Shown here: piece after piece, positions 22,838 to 33,297 of the stretch
Layout: each line of letters opens with the position of its first letter
How positions within the stretch are numbered: position 1 is the stretch's first letter
Assembly: GCA_024195585.1 (NCBI GenBank)
Contig: SWBL01000042.1
Location: forward strand, 1 to 64,000
From: Aureobasidium sp. EXF-3400
Lineage: Eukaryota > Ascomycota > Dothideomycetes > Dothideales > Saccotheciaceae
Length of the DNA: 64,000 bases
Reading direction: 5' to 3'
Position numbers and translations under genes: made by a program
Notes under the pieces: model-generated
Databases searched by the model: none
The model's input: the letters and a program-made list of their open reading frames with translations, nothing else
What the model was told of the DNA's origin: nothing

Positions 22838-24401
22838 GCTTGGGGCAGGATGTCGCCTTTTTACATGTCGATTCAGGCTCGATTTGTCACTACAGGTCTC
22901 CGTACATCCAGGGAATGTACATGCAACCCTGTTCGAGCCATCATGGATTTTCAGATGCATCTCCATGCTCTTTTTTTGAGAAAAGGTCTTCGTACACCCA
23001 GGGAATGTACATGCAAACCTGTTCGAGGGATCATGGGTTTTGAGATGCTTGTTCATGTCCTTCGAATAGCAAAAGTCCTTTGTACAGCCAGGGAACGTGC
23101 ATGCAACCCTGTTCGAGGGATCATGGGTTTTGAGATGCTGGTTCATGTCGTTCGAATAGGCAAAGGTCTGCGTACACCCAGGGAATGTACATGCAAACCT
23201 GTTCGAGGGATCATGGGTTAGCAGATGCGCCTCCATGTTCCTTTCTTGAGAAAAGTCCTTTGTACACCCAGGGAAAGTACAAGGGAACCTCGGACGATCA
23301 GGATTGTGTGTCTCCTTGTGTTTTTTCAGGTACGTTGGCTGATCGAAAGACTTTCCGCAATCAGGCTCCTCGCAAATCCATGCCTTGGGATGATTCACCC
23401 TGACATGCTCCTTTGCTTCGGACGCATTGTGGTATGCCTCATCACAGAATGGGCACTCGTACCTTTTGATGCGGTGCTCGAGATATTGGTGAGCTGCCAT
23501 TGTAGGCTCCTTGAAGCACTTGAACTCACACTCCGAGCATTGCTTTTCGTGGAAGTCCTGGTGTCCTGGCCATTTTGTGCCATGTCCCATCAATACCGGC
23601 CATGATGCGTTGCCGCCGGCCCAAGGTACATCGGGAAGCGACTTGTGTCTAGCAGCGTTAGCATTATATGCCTGCCAGACAAGAGCCAAGCTGCGATCAA
23701 TCTCAAATCCACCAAAGATGGACATGATGACTGCTTCAGCAACCTCGTTGAAATGAGGCTCATTATCTTCAGTGTCGTCAAACATGACAATGACGCACTT
23801 GGGAATTACCTTGTGGTCAACACACCACTGGTAAAACTTCTTCTTCTCAAACGGACGTCCAGACAAACCTTTCATCACCTCGGTGATGTGTGATTCGAAC
23901 CGGTAGAGAAGGCATCCTGTTGAACCAACGTAAATAATCAACTCACCTGTAACGGGGTCACGACCATAAAGAAGGTAAACTCCTGCTCTTGAAAAGGACA
24001 GAAGATCAGTTGAAGGAGTTGAAGCCAGCTCGTCAAGGCCCTCGACAGACCAGACGTTGCCGTCAACATACTCACAAACAGCTGGAACCATCGCACCATA
24101 AATGGTGGACGACAAATTGTCAGCTGTCTTTGTGGCAAGATACTCACGCTTAGGCTTGGTAACCTTGCTGTCAGAGTAAATCACCTGAACACCATACTCT
24201 ACACTCAATCGGCAACCAGTGTTAGCACTCTCCAAACGGAGGCGCTTACCTTCATGGCCACTGAAGCCATACTGAGTCAAGTCCTCGTTGGCCACACGCT
24301 TCTTACCAAGGGCGGCACCGGAGGCAGAGGGAGTAACACGCGCTTTGAAAGAGATAAGTCTTATGCTCAATGTTTGTGGTTCCAATTCAACTCTTACACA
24401 T
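22835..24401 (-). CDS. GIY-YIG domain fused to eight C2H2 zinc fingers
   Basis: I model two exons: 24401-24398 (ATG plus one base) and 24342-22835, giving 503 residues from MSRVTPSASG. No other in-frame ATG lies near the N-terminus of the long exon, and GTAAGAG...TTCAAAG gives a 55-nt intron in correct phase. Residues ~120-230 show a GIY-YIG nuclease core: GVYLLYG (122-128), IIYVGSTG (YVG 139-141), then LLYRFESH with Arg149 and His153, and a late NEVAEAVIMSIFGG helix offering a Glu. From ~270 to the end there are eight C2H2 fingers; the last five are of TFIIIA type (C-x4-C-x12-H-x3-H), each beginning CTFPGCT. A sequence-targeted DNA nuclease or DNA-binding regulator is inferred, but function is unknown. 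Finger DNA-contact positions differ between copies while the framework is nearly constant. Confidence 0.75.
22845..23300 (-). repeat. 90-bp coding tandem array (zinc-finger repeats)
   Basis: The block TACACCCAGGGAATGTACAT or a close variant recurs at 22901, 22991, 23081, 23171 and 23261, exactly 90 bp apart. Each unit encodes one 30-residue finger with its DPSNR linker. Similarity extends through silent positions (for example CTGTTCGAGGGATCATGGG), so copies are recent duplicates or are being homogenised. Confidence 0.9.
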
Positions 24402-26981
24402 TGCAAGTCCTTGATGATGGGTCTGAAAAACGCTCGGGGAACGGCAGAAAATCTAGGTTATAGCGTAAGTACATGATGGTCCAATGGACTGGGAGTATGA
24501 GGTAGAGGAGGGAGTCGTCGTGCATTGTGCCTGAGGTCGAGGCTTCAACAGTGTGCATGCTGTGGGAAGCCTGTGTGCGCCTTTGTCCCGATGTTCGGTG
24601 GAGACTTGGGGCTGAAGCGTGCAAGAGCCAGGCCAGGGTTGGGCTTTTGTCGGGCGATTGGCAGATGGGAAGATTGGGGGTAGATGCATGCATACTCGAA
24701 CAGATAGGAGATTGACTTACCAGTAGGAAACCTTGCTGTCGCTGTTCGTGTTATTTGGGAGAGAGAGGAGGAAGAAAACGCCCACATTTGCACGATTTTC
24801 GAGGTGGGCATTCGGCCACAAATCTGGGAAGGTGCACCTTCCCAAACCTGCCATCCACCTTCCCACACCTGTAGACCCCACCATGAGCGATGACCCTCAG
24901 ACCACACTTTAATTTTGCTAGATGCTCTCGATCAGAATGCCTTGTATTTGATCTCAATATCAATCGATTAGCTGGTTGACTCCCAATGACCTATATTCTA
25001 TGAGTTCAGCAGCACCGATATGATTATGAGGCGATGCAAGAGGTCGGCGAAACCACTCGAACAAGACCAAATCATGCGCAGTCTCATGACTCCGGGCCTC
25101 ATACATCAAGTTGTTTCGCAGGACCTGTAAAGATTCGCTATGTTTGTGATCTCTGACAAGGATAAGAGTACAGTAAGACTGTCTGACAGGCACCCATTTA
25201 TCTGTATAGAGAACCATGCGCTGTCGGTATGCGGTACAAAAAGTCTGGACAATGCTTATTCCATCATACAGTCTCAGTGAGAAGATAATCGAACTTCCAC
25301 ATCTGACCATCCTCTGCCTGCTGACAAGGGCTCCGCTGATCTTGAGCATGATGACCATAAGAAGGACGGCGACCGGACCTTGCACGGGCATTGCGAGTGA
25401 TGGATGAACAAACTTATAAGATTTCTGCGATATGGTTAGTGGACGTTAAGGTATGGTGGACAGGGTAGACCTCGCTTTTGTGTTCTGGGACCTCGCAGAG
25501 TATGTGACTCGTGGAAAATGTTCGAATGAATGGATGGATGCCTTGACAGATGACTAGTCTCTCATGCAGCCAAGATACTGCGGCGAGCTGTCAAGTTCTC
25601 ACATGGTTGTATGGTTGAAGTCCGAGGTGGATGTTGTGACGTCCAAGGGAAAGAGTCATTCCAGTGCGCGCATTGTTTGCGCGTTGTTCCATCAAGGTTT
25701 CGAAGCTGAGAGTTCTTAGATAGTCCTGGTGGATGCTTAGAGTGGCTCGTCGTGTCCCCATGATCGTACAGTAAGGGTTGTGGATATCTTGGTCATATGT
25801 AATATGGAAGAGTCGTCGAGTGACGTTGGAGAAGCGGGAGCCCAGCGGCGGCTAGAGGCGGTTTTTGACGGAATTGGCAGCACTCGAAGGGTCGCCCAGT
25901 ATTCCGGAAAGCTTTGTCCAACTGTTTTGGCGTATTTTCAACGTCAGGCGTTGCGGGTGACCACATCAGAACCACAGCTCCTTGTATTTTTGCAAAGATA
26001 GAGTCTCAATACGAAGCAGAGCTCGCTTCTAGCTTATCGGATGCCGGTAAGAGGATGATTTGAGACGTGGGATGGGCGGTAAGTGTGGTTTGAGCGGTAT
26101 GGTTCGTTGATCGTCGTGTTTGCGCTTCTCTGTTCTCAATCGATACAGATTAGCAAGGCAGACAAGGAACAACATAGCTTGTTGCACGTACCGAGCATCG
26201 TTTATGTCGGTTTCTTCGGTTTCCCTCATCAGCGTAACCCTGTAGCAGCTGTATCGACTGGTCTCCTTCTCTTCATACGGGATGAAGCAGCAGGGTGCGC
26301 TGCCCTGAAGTGTGAGGCTGCACAGAAACCAATGTGGGCTTTCTCAATGGCCTGAAGACTCGAAACGAAGACAGCCTCTCTGTGTCGAAAATTGCTCGCT
26401 CTTTCTGAACTGGATATGGACGGCATAGTACCTGGACCTGGACCTGGACCTGGATCTGGATCTGGATACGGGCAGACAATACCTCCCTGCTCGCCGACAT
26501 GCAGGAACCATCGTCGAACGATTCTCGTATGACCTCCCGGTATACGCGCTCCAATGCTCAAGGTTGTCTCGGTTTTGGTCCACAAGCTCGGCGTGTCCGA
26601 ATCGCATCGGGTCTGCGTCTTCCTGAGGTGAGTTGCAAGGAAGTTCTCAGCGTCTGGCTTGCTGTCCTTCGTAGTTCGTGCAGCGCATGCATGTCGATGT
26701 TCGAGCGGACTGTTCTTGGGCCTGCCGCTTGCTCGTGAGCTTGATGATGGGGGATCCTAGGCGCGTGGACCAGGGTTTCGGTGATGATAATGTAAGTGGT
26801 GGTAGGTATTGGCTGAGGCGTGAAACGCACATGCTGGAAGGTGCAACTGCCCCGGCAAGAGCCAGTTGCCAATTGGGGAAACACGGTTTAACTCCGGCGG
26901 GGCTTCCCATCCAGCGTTGTTAAGAAAGTGGCTGCGTCTTTGCGAACTCTCTCTTCTTCTTGACAACCCATCAATCTCTGC
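24402..26981. other. Gene-poor interval, no supported gene
   Basis: About 2.6 kb without a recognisable gene. The longest ATG-initiated frame is 24960-25391 on the minus strand (143 codons), with no known motif and no splice support. A CTGGAC/CTGGAT hexanucleotide run lies at 26431-26467. The right end, rich in CTCTTCTTCTT near 26948, looks like the transcription start area of the zinc-knuckle gene. Confidence 0.5.
26431..26467. repeat. Hexanucleotide microsatellite (CCTGGA/TCTGGA)n
   Basis: Six to seven copies of a six-base unit, beginning CCTGGACCTGGA and drifting to TCTGGATCTGGA at the right end. Read on the minus strand it gives a spurious Arg-Ser run. Not in a recognised gene. Confidence 0.85.
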
Positions 26982-27301
26982 GTAAGTCTATCTTTTATTT
27001 GTCTCTCGTCACACCGGCCTTCGCACCTCATCCTTTGCACTGCACACTCCTCCACTCTTTGCCCATGGGCCGCCTCTCCAACCGTTTGACGCGTTCAAGA
27101 GGCATCCCAGTCTGCCATGGCGCATTCTGCACACCATCCCACAATTCCTGCTTGTCTGCTCGTATGCTTCAATTTGGATGTTTCCAAAGCTTCGAGAAAC
27201 AGCTTGATCGACTTTCTGCACATGCACATCCACCCTCTTCCACATTTAACTCTCACGCTTCAACGTCGAGTTTGCATGCGCAATGACTAACGTATATATA
27301 G
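26982..27301 (+). other. Probable 5'-UTR intron of the zinc-knuckle gene
   Basis: GTAAGTC at 26982 directly follows a pyrimidine-rich leader. A GACTAAC branch-type site and TATATATAG end at 27301, four bases before the ATG at 27306. This would be a 320-nt leader intron. Transcript data would be decisive. Confidence 0.5.
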
Positions 27302-27305
27302 AAAA

Positions 27306-28194
27306 ATGGCCATCTTCAAGAACAAGACCTTTATTCGTAATTATCATGTAAGTTTATAGATTTCATATTTGATCTGGACATATTTCAACATTCCCTTCTT
27401 TTTGCTATGAGGAAAACCTGGAATTTTAACAACGAAAACTCATACAAGAGACATGTGTGCTGGCAAGATGTGCAGGGTACGTTGGATACATGTATGCTAA
27501 CGATATTATAGGAACACACCTCGGGCTCTGCCCCTGCGGCCCAGCAGAAGGGCAAGCAAGAGAAGCCTCAAGGAGGCGGTATGGGTGGTGGCAATGGCGG
27601 TGGAGAGAAGCTCTTCTGCACTTGGTGCAAGAAGCCGGGACACACAGAGGCAATGTGTCGCAGAAAACTCGCCGGCGACGTAAGTTCTACATTCTTGTTT
27701 TGCACATTTTACTATCTGATTCTGCACATTTGACATTCTGATTCTGCACATTTGACATTCTGATTCTGCACATTTGACATTCTGATTCTGCACATTTGAC
27801 ATTCTGATTCTGCACATTTTACTCTGATTCTGCACATTTGACATTCTGATTCTGCACATTTCACATTCTGATTCTACACATTTTACTATCTGATTCTGCA
27901 TATTCAAACTTCTAATACGTAATATTGTAGCCTCCCAAGATGTCCCAGACTGCAAAGCGTCGCAAGCGTAAGGCGGCAAACCAGTACAACAAAGGCCTGC
28001 GTGATGGCAAGAACGCGACCGACGAGACTCGCTCCGTGACCGCCACAGAAGCACCCTCAGAGAACCAGACTTCGACCACCGCACAAGAAGTCGAGAACAC
28101 TCCTGAGGAGAATCCGAACCTCGAAAAGTGGTTCGATGAGATCGTGGCTGAAGAGAACCCCTGGAACGAAGAGAATGAAGACACTCCCCAGTAA
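27306..28194 (+). CDS. CCHC zinc-knuckle protein
   Basis: Three exons, 27306-27347, 27512-27679 and 27931-28194, all joined in phase 0, give 157 residues. Exon 1 encodes MAIFKNKTFIRNYH. Exon 2 has a Gly-rich stretch (GGGMGGGNGGG), then one zinc knuckle, FCTWCKKPGHTEAMCRRKL (C-x2-C-x4-H-x4-C), the type that binds single-stranded RNA or DNA. Exon 3 begins with a basic KRRKRKAANQYNKG segment, probably a nuclear localisation signal, and ends acidic (WFDEIVAEENPWNEENED). Nucleic-acid binding is inferred; the family is otherwise unknown to me. Its second intron is filled by a 22-bp minisatellite. Confidence 0.8.
27701..27905 (+). repeat. Intronic 22-bp minisatellite, about nine units
   Basis: Units follow TCTGCACATTTGACATTCTG plus AT. 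Full copies start at 27721, 27743, 27765, 27787, 27829, 27851 and 27873; a 20-bp copy lies at 27809 and degenerate ends flank the array. The array occupies most of the 251-nt second intron of the zinc-knuckle gene. No AG dinucleotide occurs from about 27690 to the true acceptor at 27930. Confidence 0.92.
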
Positions 28195-28529
28195 ACATTC
28201 TTAGGATGCACTAAACGCGAATGACCATTCATGCCGTGGTCAAAAGATGGGAGCAAAGAAGGATGGGAAGAGGAAGCAAGAGAAAGAGAGAAAAGGCTGC
28301 CGGCTAACCCGTGCAGATGCTACGCTACGCTAAGTACGCTCGAAAATCATAAAAACAAATACCACTTTTTGTGCGTGCTTCGTATCGTACCGCCATCATC
28401 CATGCGTTGCTATAGGTATATATACGACATTGTTCCCAGTGTTGGTTTCGCCATCGAGTGAAAAGTAAAAGAAAAGGACATCGGTCGAGTTATGTGCGTA
28501 CGAACCCCGTTCGAAATATTCGTTGTCAT

Positions 28530-31467
28530 TTACAGGCTGTAGTTTTGTCTGAGCTCGTACTGCTGATCCTGAGGCAGATGGCTGATGAAACCATCGAAGT
28601 CTGGAATCATGTTCTTGTACGCCTGAAGAGCCTGAAAGAAGTCGTTAGTCATGAATATGGCTGGATTCGCTGGTTCACCACGTACCTTGTGGAATCCTTC
28701 AAATGGTCTCTCGCTTTGAGATACTGGGACTTTTCGCGAATCGGCCGGCACGCTTGCAATTGCTGAGAAGAAAGTGAGTAAACATTGCTCGAGTGCCTGC
28801 GGGTTGTCCAACACGATCTGGACGAAACCTCTGAAAGCGTCCAATTTCTCGTCGGTCCACTCGACAGATTGCATGACAGTCAAGAAAGCCGGGGCGAACT
28901 GGGCAAGATGGGGCGCAATTTTCTGGTCGTTACCCAGACCCAAGCGGCCCAGTGCGATTGCCGCGTTCTGGTTCAGAGATTCGGGGACTTGTTGACTGAA
29001 GAGGATCATGCCGAGCTTCTGCAATAGATCCTCAACATAGGGGTCCATGCCAGCTTGGTGACGCATTGCAATCTCTCCAACAGACCAGCAGGCATTGTTA
29101 ATCACTCTGAATGCAGTCTCCTTGAGCATCGGATCGGTGTCACGAAGCGCTTCGGCTAAGTCGAGCTGCATGCTAAGGATACGCATGATAGAGTCCAGGT
29201 ATGGCTGCATTTGGGCAAAGACGTATATGGCGCAGTCACCAAGCAAAGCATATGCGGACTGCTTGACATCGTTGTTGCTGTCTCTCATGCAGTACGCGAG
29301 TAGCTCGAAGAAATTGGGGTTGGCGGTTGCGATGAGCTCGCTAGCTCTGGCCTCATCGAGCGCCTGGATGATGGCACTGAGCAGATCCAAGCTGGTGACA
29401 AGGAAATCCTTGTCGGGTGTGTCCATATAGGCTTCTGAAGCTGCGAGATTGCTTTCCTCTAGGTTGTCCTGAATGATCTTGATGCAACGCGAGAAGAAGG
29501 GCTTGGCGTAAGGCGCAAAGGCCTCACCGAGAGCAGTAGCAATGTATGCCAGACACTCCAATAGAGGGAACATCTCCCGCGATTTGTCAGAAACTGTAGT
29601 CCAACGTTGAATGAGCGCAGGCATGAGCAGATCAACGATAGCTGGCTGTGCCATGTCGGGACCTACGTGCTCTGCCAATGTCTGAACACAGTCGTACAGA
29701 ATGTACATGTTCTTGTCCTTGTACTTGCCAAAGCACTTGACGAATTGCTGCGCGATAATAACACAGTAGGGTGTGATCTCGCGAGTGGCTTGGTCTTCGA
29801 GGTTGGCGAAGGCAGAAGCAGCAGCCTCTTGTACACGCTTGTTGTTGTCCAACATACGGAACAAAATACCCTCCATCATAGGCTCAAAGAATTGGCGCTT
29901 GCCAGCCTCGTCCAGATGAGAAGCCCAGGAAGAATAGCGGCCAAGAGCCCAGCAAGTAATCTGTCTTACAACGGGTTGCGAATCTGTAAGCAGCGAGATT
30001 AAGAAGGGAACCAGGTCCGGGAGACTTGGCTGCACAGTTTCCATACAACCAACGGAGATAGCACCTAGGGCGAGCACAGCGGCTTCTCTGTTTGGCCATT
30101 CTGCGTGGTTGAGGTTGTCCTTTAGGTATGGCAAGGTGAACTCGAAGACACGTTCATGGAAGCGAGTGGCAAATGTGTCCAGAGCAGCTGCAGAGCATTT
30201 TCTGAGGTTCCACATCTCTTCAGGATCCTCGCCATAGTCGTCATCGTCAAGCTCGCCGTCGCTTAGCTCGTCGTCGTCGTAAGCGTAGCCGTTGCCGTTT
30301 GCAAAGTCTTCAGAGTTCACAGCGATTCCCTTTTCCTTTGCGCTGGCGAATTGGGGTTTGATATCTTCTTCCTTGTCCTCTTTCTCGGCATCTTCCTCTG
30401 CTTCAGCTTCCAGTTTTGCTTGATCATCCTGGCTATAGATCATGCTTTCCAGAAGTACCGGTACAATCTTCTCAAGGTGTTGGTTGAAACCGTCTTGTAG
30501 TTCCGCAACCTCGCAGTTCTCAAAGAAGAATTCGGCAGCATCCAGAGCCAGATCGGACTCGGGGTCACTCTTCTGTTGGACCAGGATGTAGTCGATGATA
30601 CCACTGAGATGCGGCAAGACCAGCGCAGGGGTGCTGGTGGCCAATTTTGTGAAGGAACGGCAAATGAATCTTCGGACTTCCTCATCTTGATCGTTCTGAG
30701 CCAATGTAAAGAGCTGGACAAGGAATTTTTCGACATTGTCTTGCATGGCCTCCGGCATCGGGTCGTCGATGAAGAAGTTCAGCGTGCCTAGCGCTTTTGA
30801 ACGAACTTGTGGCGTAGGGCTAGCGGTGAAGTCGATAAGCTTGGGGATCAGGAAGTCCAGGGGGCGTTGTCCGTCGTAGACGCGGTTGAGGGCCTTTTTG
30901 TGATCTTCGCAAATCTTGAGTAACGCACTCATGGCTCCGTCTTGGATGTGGGATGCGATATTGCCATTGTGGTTTTCGATCAAGGAGATCAGTTCAGACA
31001 GAACCTGAGGCCATCCCAGGATGCCACCTTGGCGCACAATTTCAGTGACGACGTTACCGGCGTAACTTCTGATGCGCTTGTCCGGGTCTTGAAGGCCTTG
31101 GAGGATGGTTGAACGGAGATAGTCCTTGTTGGATTCAGCCATGGTTTTGTAGGATGTCTTGACGTTGTTCTTGAGCATGACTGCAGCGGCGCTTCTGGCT
31201 ACGAAGTAGTCATCGCTGGACAAAGCGGCGGGGCTCTCGGGACTAATACATAGGTAGGCGAGGTAGTTGTTGATGTCTGGGTTGGAGCCAGCATTTCTGA
31301 GTGCCTGGATTAAGATTAAGATGGTCAGCTCTGTTAGATGATGTCTCGAACAAGCAGCAGCTCACCAGCTCAGCGTTCTTTTGCGCAGTCTTGTCGCGAG
31401 GGTTTAGCGACTCCTTGAGGAACTGCGCCAGCTGGCCCAGAGGCTCAGGCTGTGGACTCCAGGACAT
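28530..31467 (-). CDS. kap104: Transportin / karyopherin beta-2
   Basis: Nuclear import receptor for PY-NLS cargoes such as hnRNP-type RNA-binding proteins, released by RanGTP. Exons 31467-31366, 31304-28686 and 28631-28530 give 940 residues. It is built of HEAT repeats throughout, with SYAGNVVTEIV and FRVINNACWSVGEIA. An acidic loop (DDDELSDGELDDDDYGEDPE) is followed directly by WNLRKCSAAALDTFA, the transportin-specific arrangement of the long repeat-8 loop; this separates it from importin beta-1. The last intron (28685-28632) is 54 nt, has no stop codon in frame, and is recognised by GTACGT, CTAAC and TTTCAG. Removing it restores FEGFHK-ALQAYKNMIPDF, as expected for the family. Confidence 0.95.
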
Positions 31468-32196
31468 GATGTCTGAATGTGCAGGCGGACGACAGAAGCA
31501 GAACAGACAGCAGAGGAGATTTTACTTGAGAAGCGACAAGTCAGCAGGCGCAACAGAGCGGCAACATGTAGTGGCCTCGAGCATACCTGATGAGTAGAAA
31601 GAGGAAAAAAGTCGATCGTGTAACTGACAAGATTCCCGTGTGGAGAGGATGCAGAAGCAAGCAAGCAAGCAGGAAAGCCGCAAGGTCGGCGGATCAGCGC
31701 AGCAGTTCGGCACAACGCTTTGATGGCCTGCTATTCATACAATTGCGACAATGCCAACCGCTAATTGTTGCAGTCTATTGTCAATTTTGTCGGACAGTCT
31801 TCGTTCGCCTGTCGGGCGCAAGAAGAGGCCTCCTTGGCCATCCGAAAATCATCCTGGTCAGTGCTCTCATCCATCGCGCTCGAGCCCCGCCAGTAATCGA
31901 GACTTCGTCACCTCTCGGTCACATCGACCATTAGTAACTTTACAAACAACCATCGCGAAGTCTACTCTATCCATCATGTGTTTTCAGATGTATCATGAGT
32001 AGTTATCTTAGGGGCCGCATTTCCCTGCATCATGGTTGCCGGGACGTGTGAAAGATGCCTTGCATTTCGAGATCGTCACTTTCACTTGTCTTGTCAATAT
32101 GAGTACTTGGTCCCAACAAAGAACAGCAACAACACGCTTAGCCGCTCAAATTATTATACGTTGAAGATTTGCTTTCCTATTCGGTCAGCAGCATTG
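31468..32196. other. Intergenic: kap104 promoter and TPK 3' flank
   Basis: Contains a short AAGC tetranucleotide run near 31651-31670 upstream of kap104. No gene recognised. Confidence 0.55.
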
Positions 32197-33044
32197 CTAC
32201 CCTGCTACGCTTTTCCTGCGTTCGACTGTGAAGAGTACTTCGGCATCAGTCGAGATAGTAATCTGGTCTTCGACAATATGATTACTAGTGCTGACTTGGC
32301 CACCCATTTGTGTATGCCAGTCTTCAACATCCCACTCCAATCCATTCGTCGAGATATGCGCCGGGCCGAATATTGGCAGAATGCCAATGTTTGGTGTGAT
32401 GACCCTCTCACTTAGAGGCGTGTGAATTGTTGTCGTACCGGGTGACAGAGTGAAGGAAATACTTGATTCAGAGAACAGCCAAAACCGAATATTTGGATGT
32501 TGTTCCGAATTTTGCTCACGGTAGATTTCCGATAGTAGACCAATGCCCTGGTCAAGTCGTCCTGCAATGGTTCCAAGGACGAGGAAGTTTCTTTGCCAGG
32601 GTTGCTCCCTCAACACTTGTTTTATGGCCTTGCCAAAATCTGTGCTGTACTGATCTGGATCTTTCGTAACGTCTACATTGAGTTCCTTGTAGTAACTCTT
32701 GACATCTTCTCGGAGAGAATCAAGGTCACCATGGATGATGTTTGGTAACTGGTACATTCATCACGAATCAGATAGCGCTGGAGAAAAGCTGCGAGTCCTC
32801 TTACATATTGGTCGAGCTGGGATGGGTCATTTTGAGTGAAAAGATCATAGAGTTGATTAGCACCGCCATCAGCACACAGACGATAGCTGGTGTGATTCCA
32901 CAAGCGACCTAGCACGTTTGTGTCTGCTATGGGCTGGTTTAATATGATCAGAGCCGGTTTGGACTGGTCCTTGTCATGATGGGTCAACTCGTTGCCAGCC
33001 TTGATGAAGTCGCCAGGATATACATCCGGATGTGTTTTGGTCAT
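32197..33044 (-). CDS. thi80: Thiamine pyrophosphokinase
   Basis: Transfers pyrophosphate from ATP to thiamine, making the cofactor TPP in the cytosol. Exons 33044-32805 and 32748-32197 give 263 residues, the usual fungal length. The catalytic N-domain shows ALIILNQPI, then LWNHTSYRLCADGGANQLYD, and across the splice junction LPNIIHGDLDSLREDV, with the Asp residues that bind Mg-thiamine. GTIAGRLDQGIGLLSEI is the conserved GR-D segment, and the C-terminal domain has GILPIFGPA and NGLEWDVED. The ATG at 33044 was chosen because upstream in-frame ATGs extend into the short divergent promoter shared with mia40. Confidence 0.95.
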
Positions 33045-33297
33045 GTTGTTGGTGTTCGAGAGAAAAATCGAAAGGTCGCACGACACGAGCATGGTTGTGC
33101 GATGGTAAGCAGACGATAACCTGCTCTTGTGGCTGGAGCACAGCACACTAGCCACAAAGTAGCGCACGAACATCCGGCGACAGCGGCCGATGGGCTTTGG
33201 TTGGTAATGTTTCCATCATCTTCGCTGCGATAGCCACCACGCACAGCTGCTCCATTTCCTTTTGTCGACGGTCTTTTCTGGTTCCAACACAGCTGCA
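33045..33297. promoter_or_regulatory. Divergent promoter between thi80 and mia40
   Basis: Only 253 bp separate the two start codons, which point away from each other, so the core promoters must share this interval. No recognisable thiamine-responsive element or TATA box was identified by eye. Confidence 0.6.

Noticed and set aside
24960..25391. 143-codon ATG-initiated minus-strand frame
   Set aside because: No motif, no neighbouring exons, mixed codon use; chance length in a gene-poor interval.
26344..26607. Minus-strand frame with an Arg-Ser run resembling an SR protein
   Set aside because: The RS run is only the translation of the CTGGAC hexanucleotide repeat; no RNA-recognition motif or splice structure.
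27506..28198. 230-codon minus-strand frame with Met-Cys-Arg-Ile type repeats
   Set aside because: It is the translation of the intronic 22-bp minisatellite and the antisense of two real exons.
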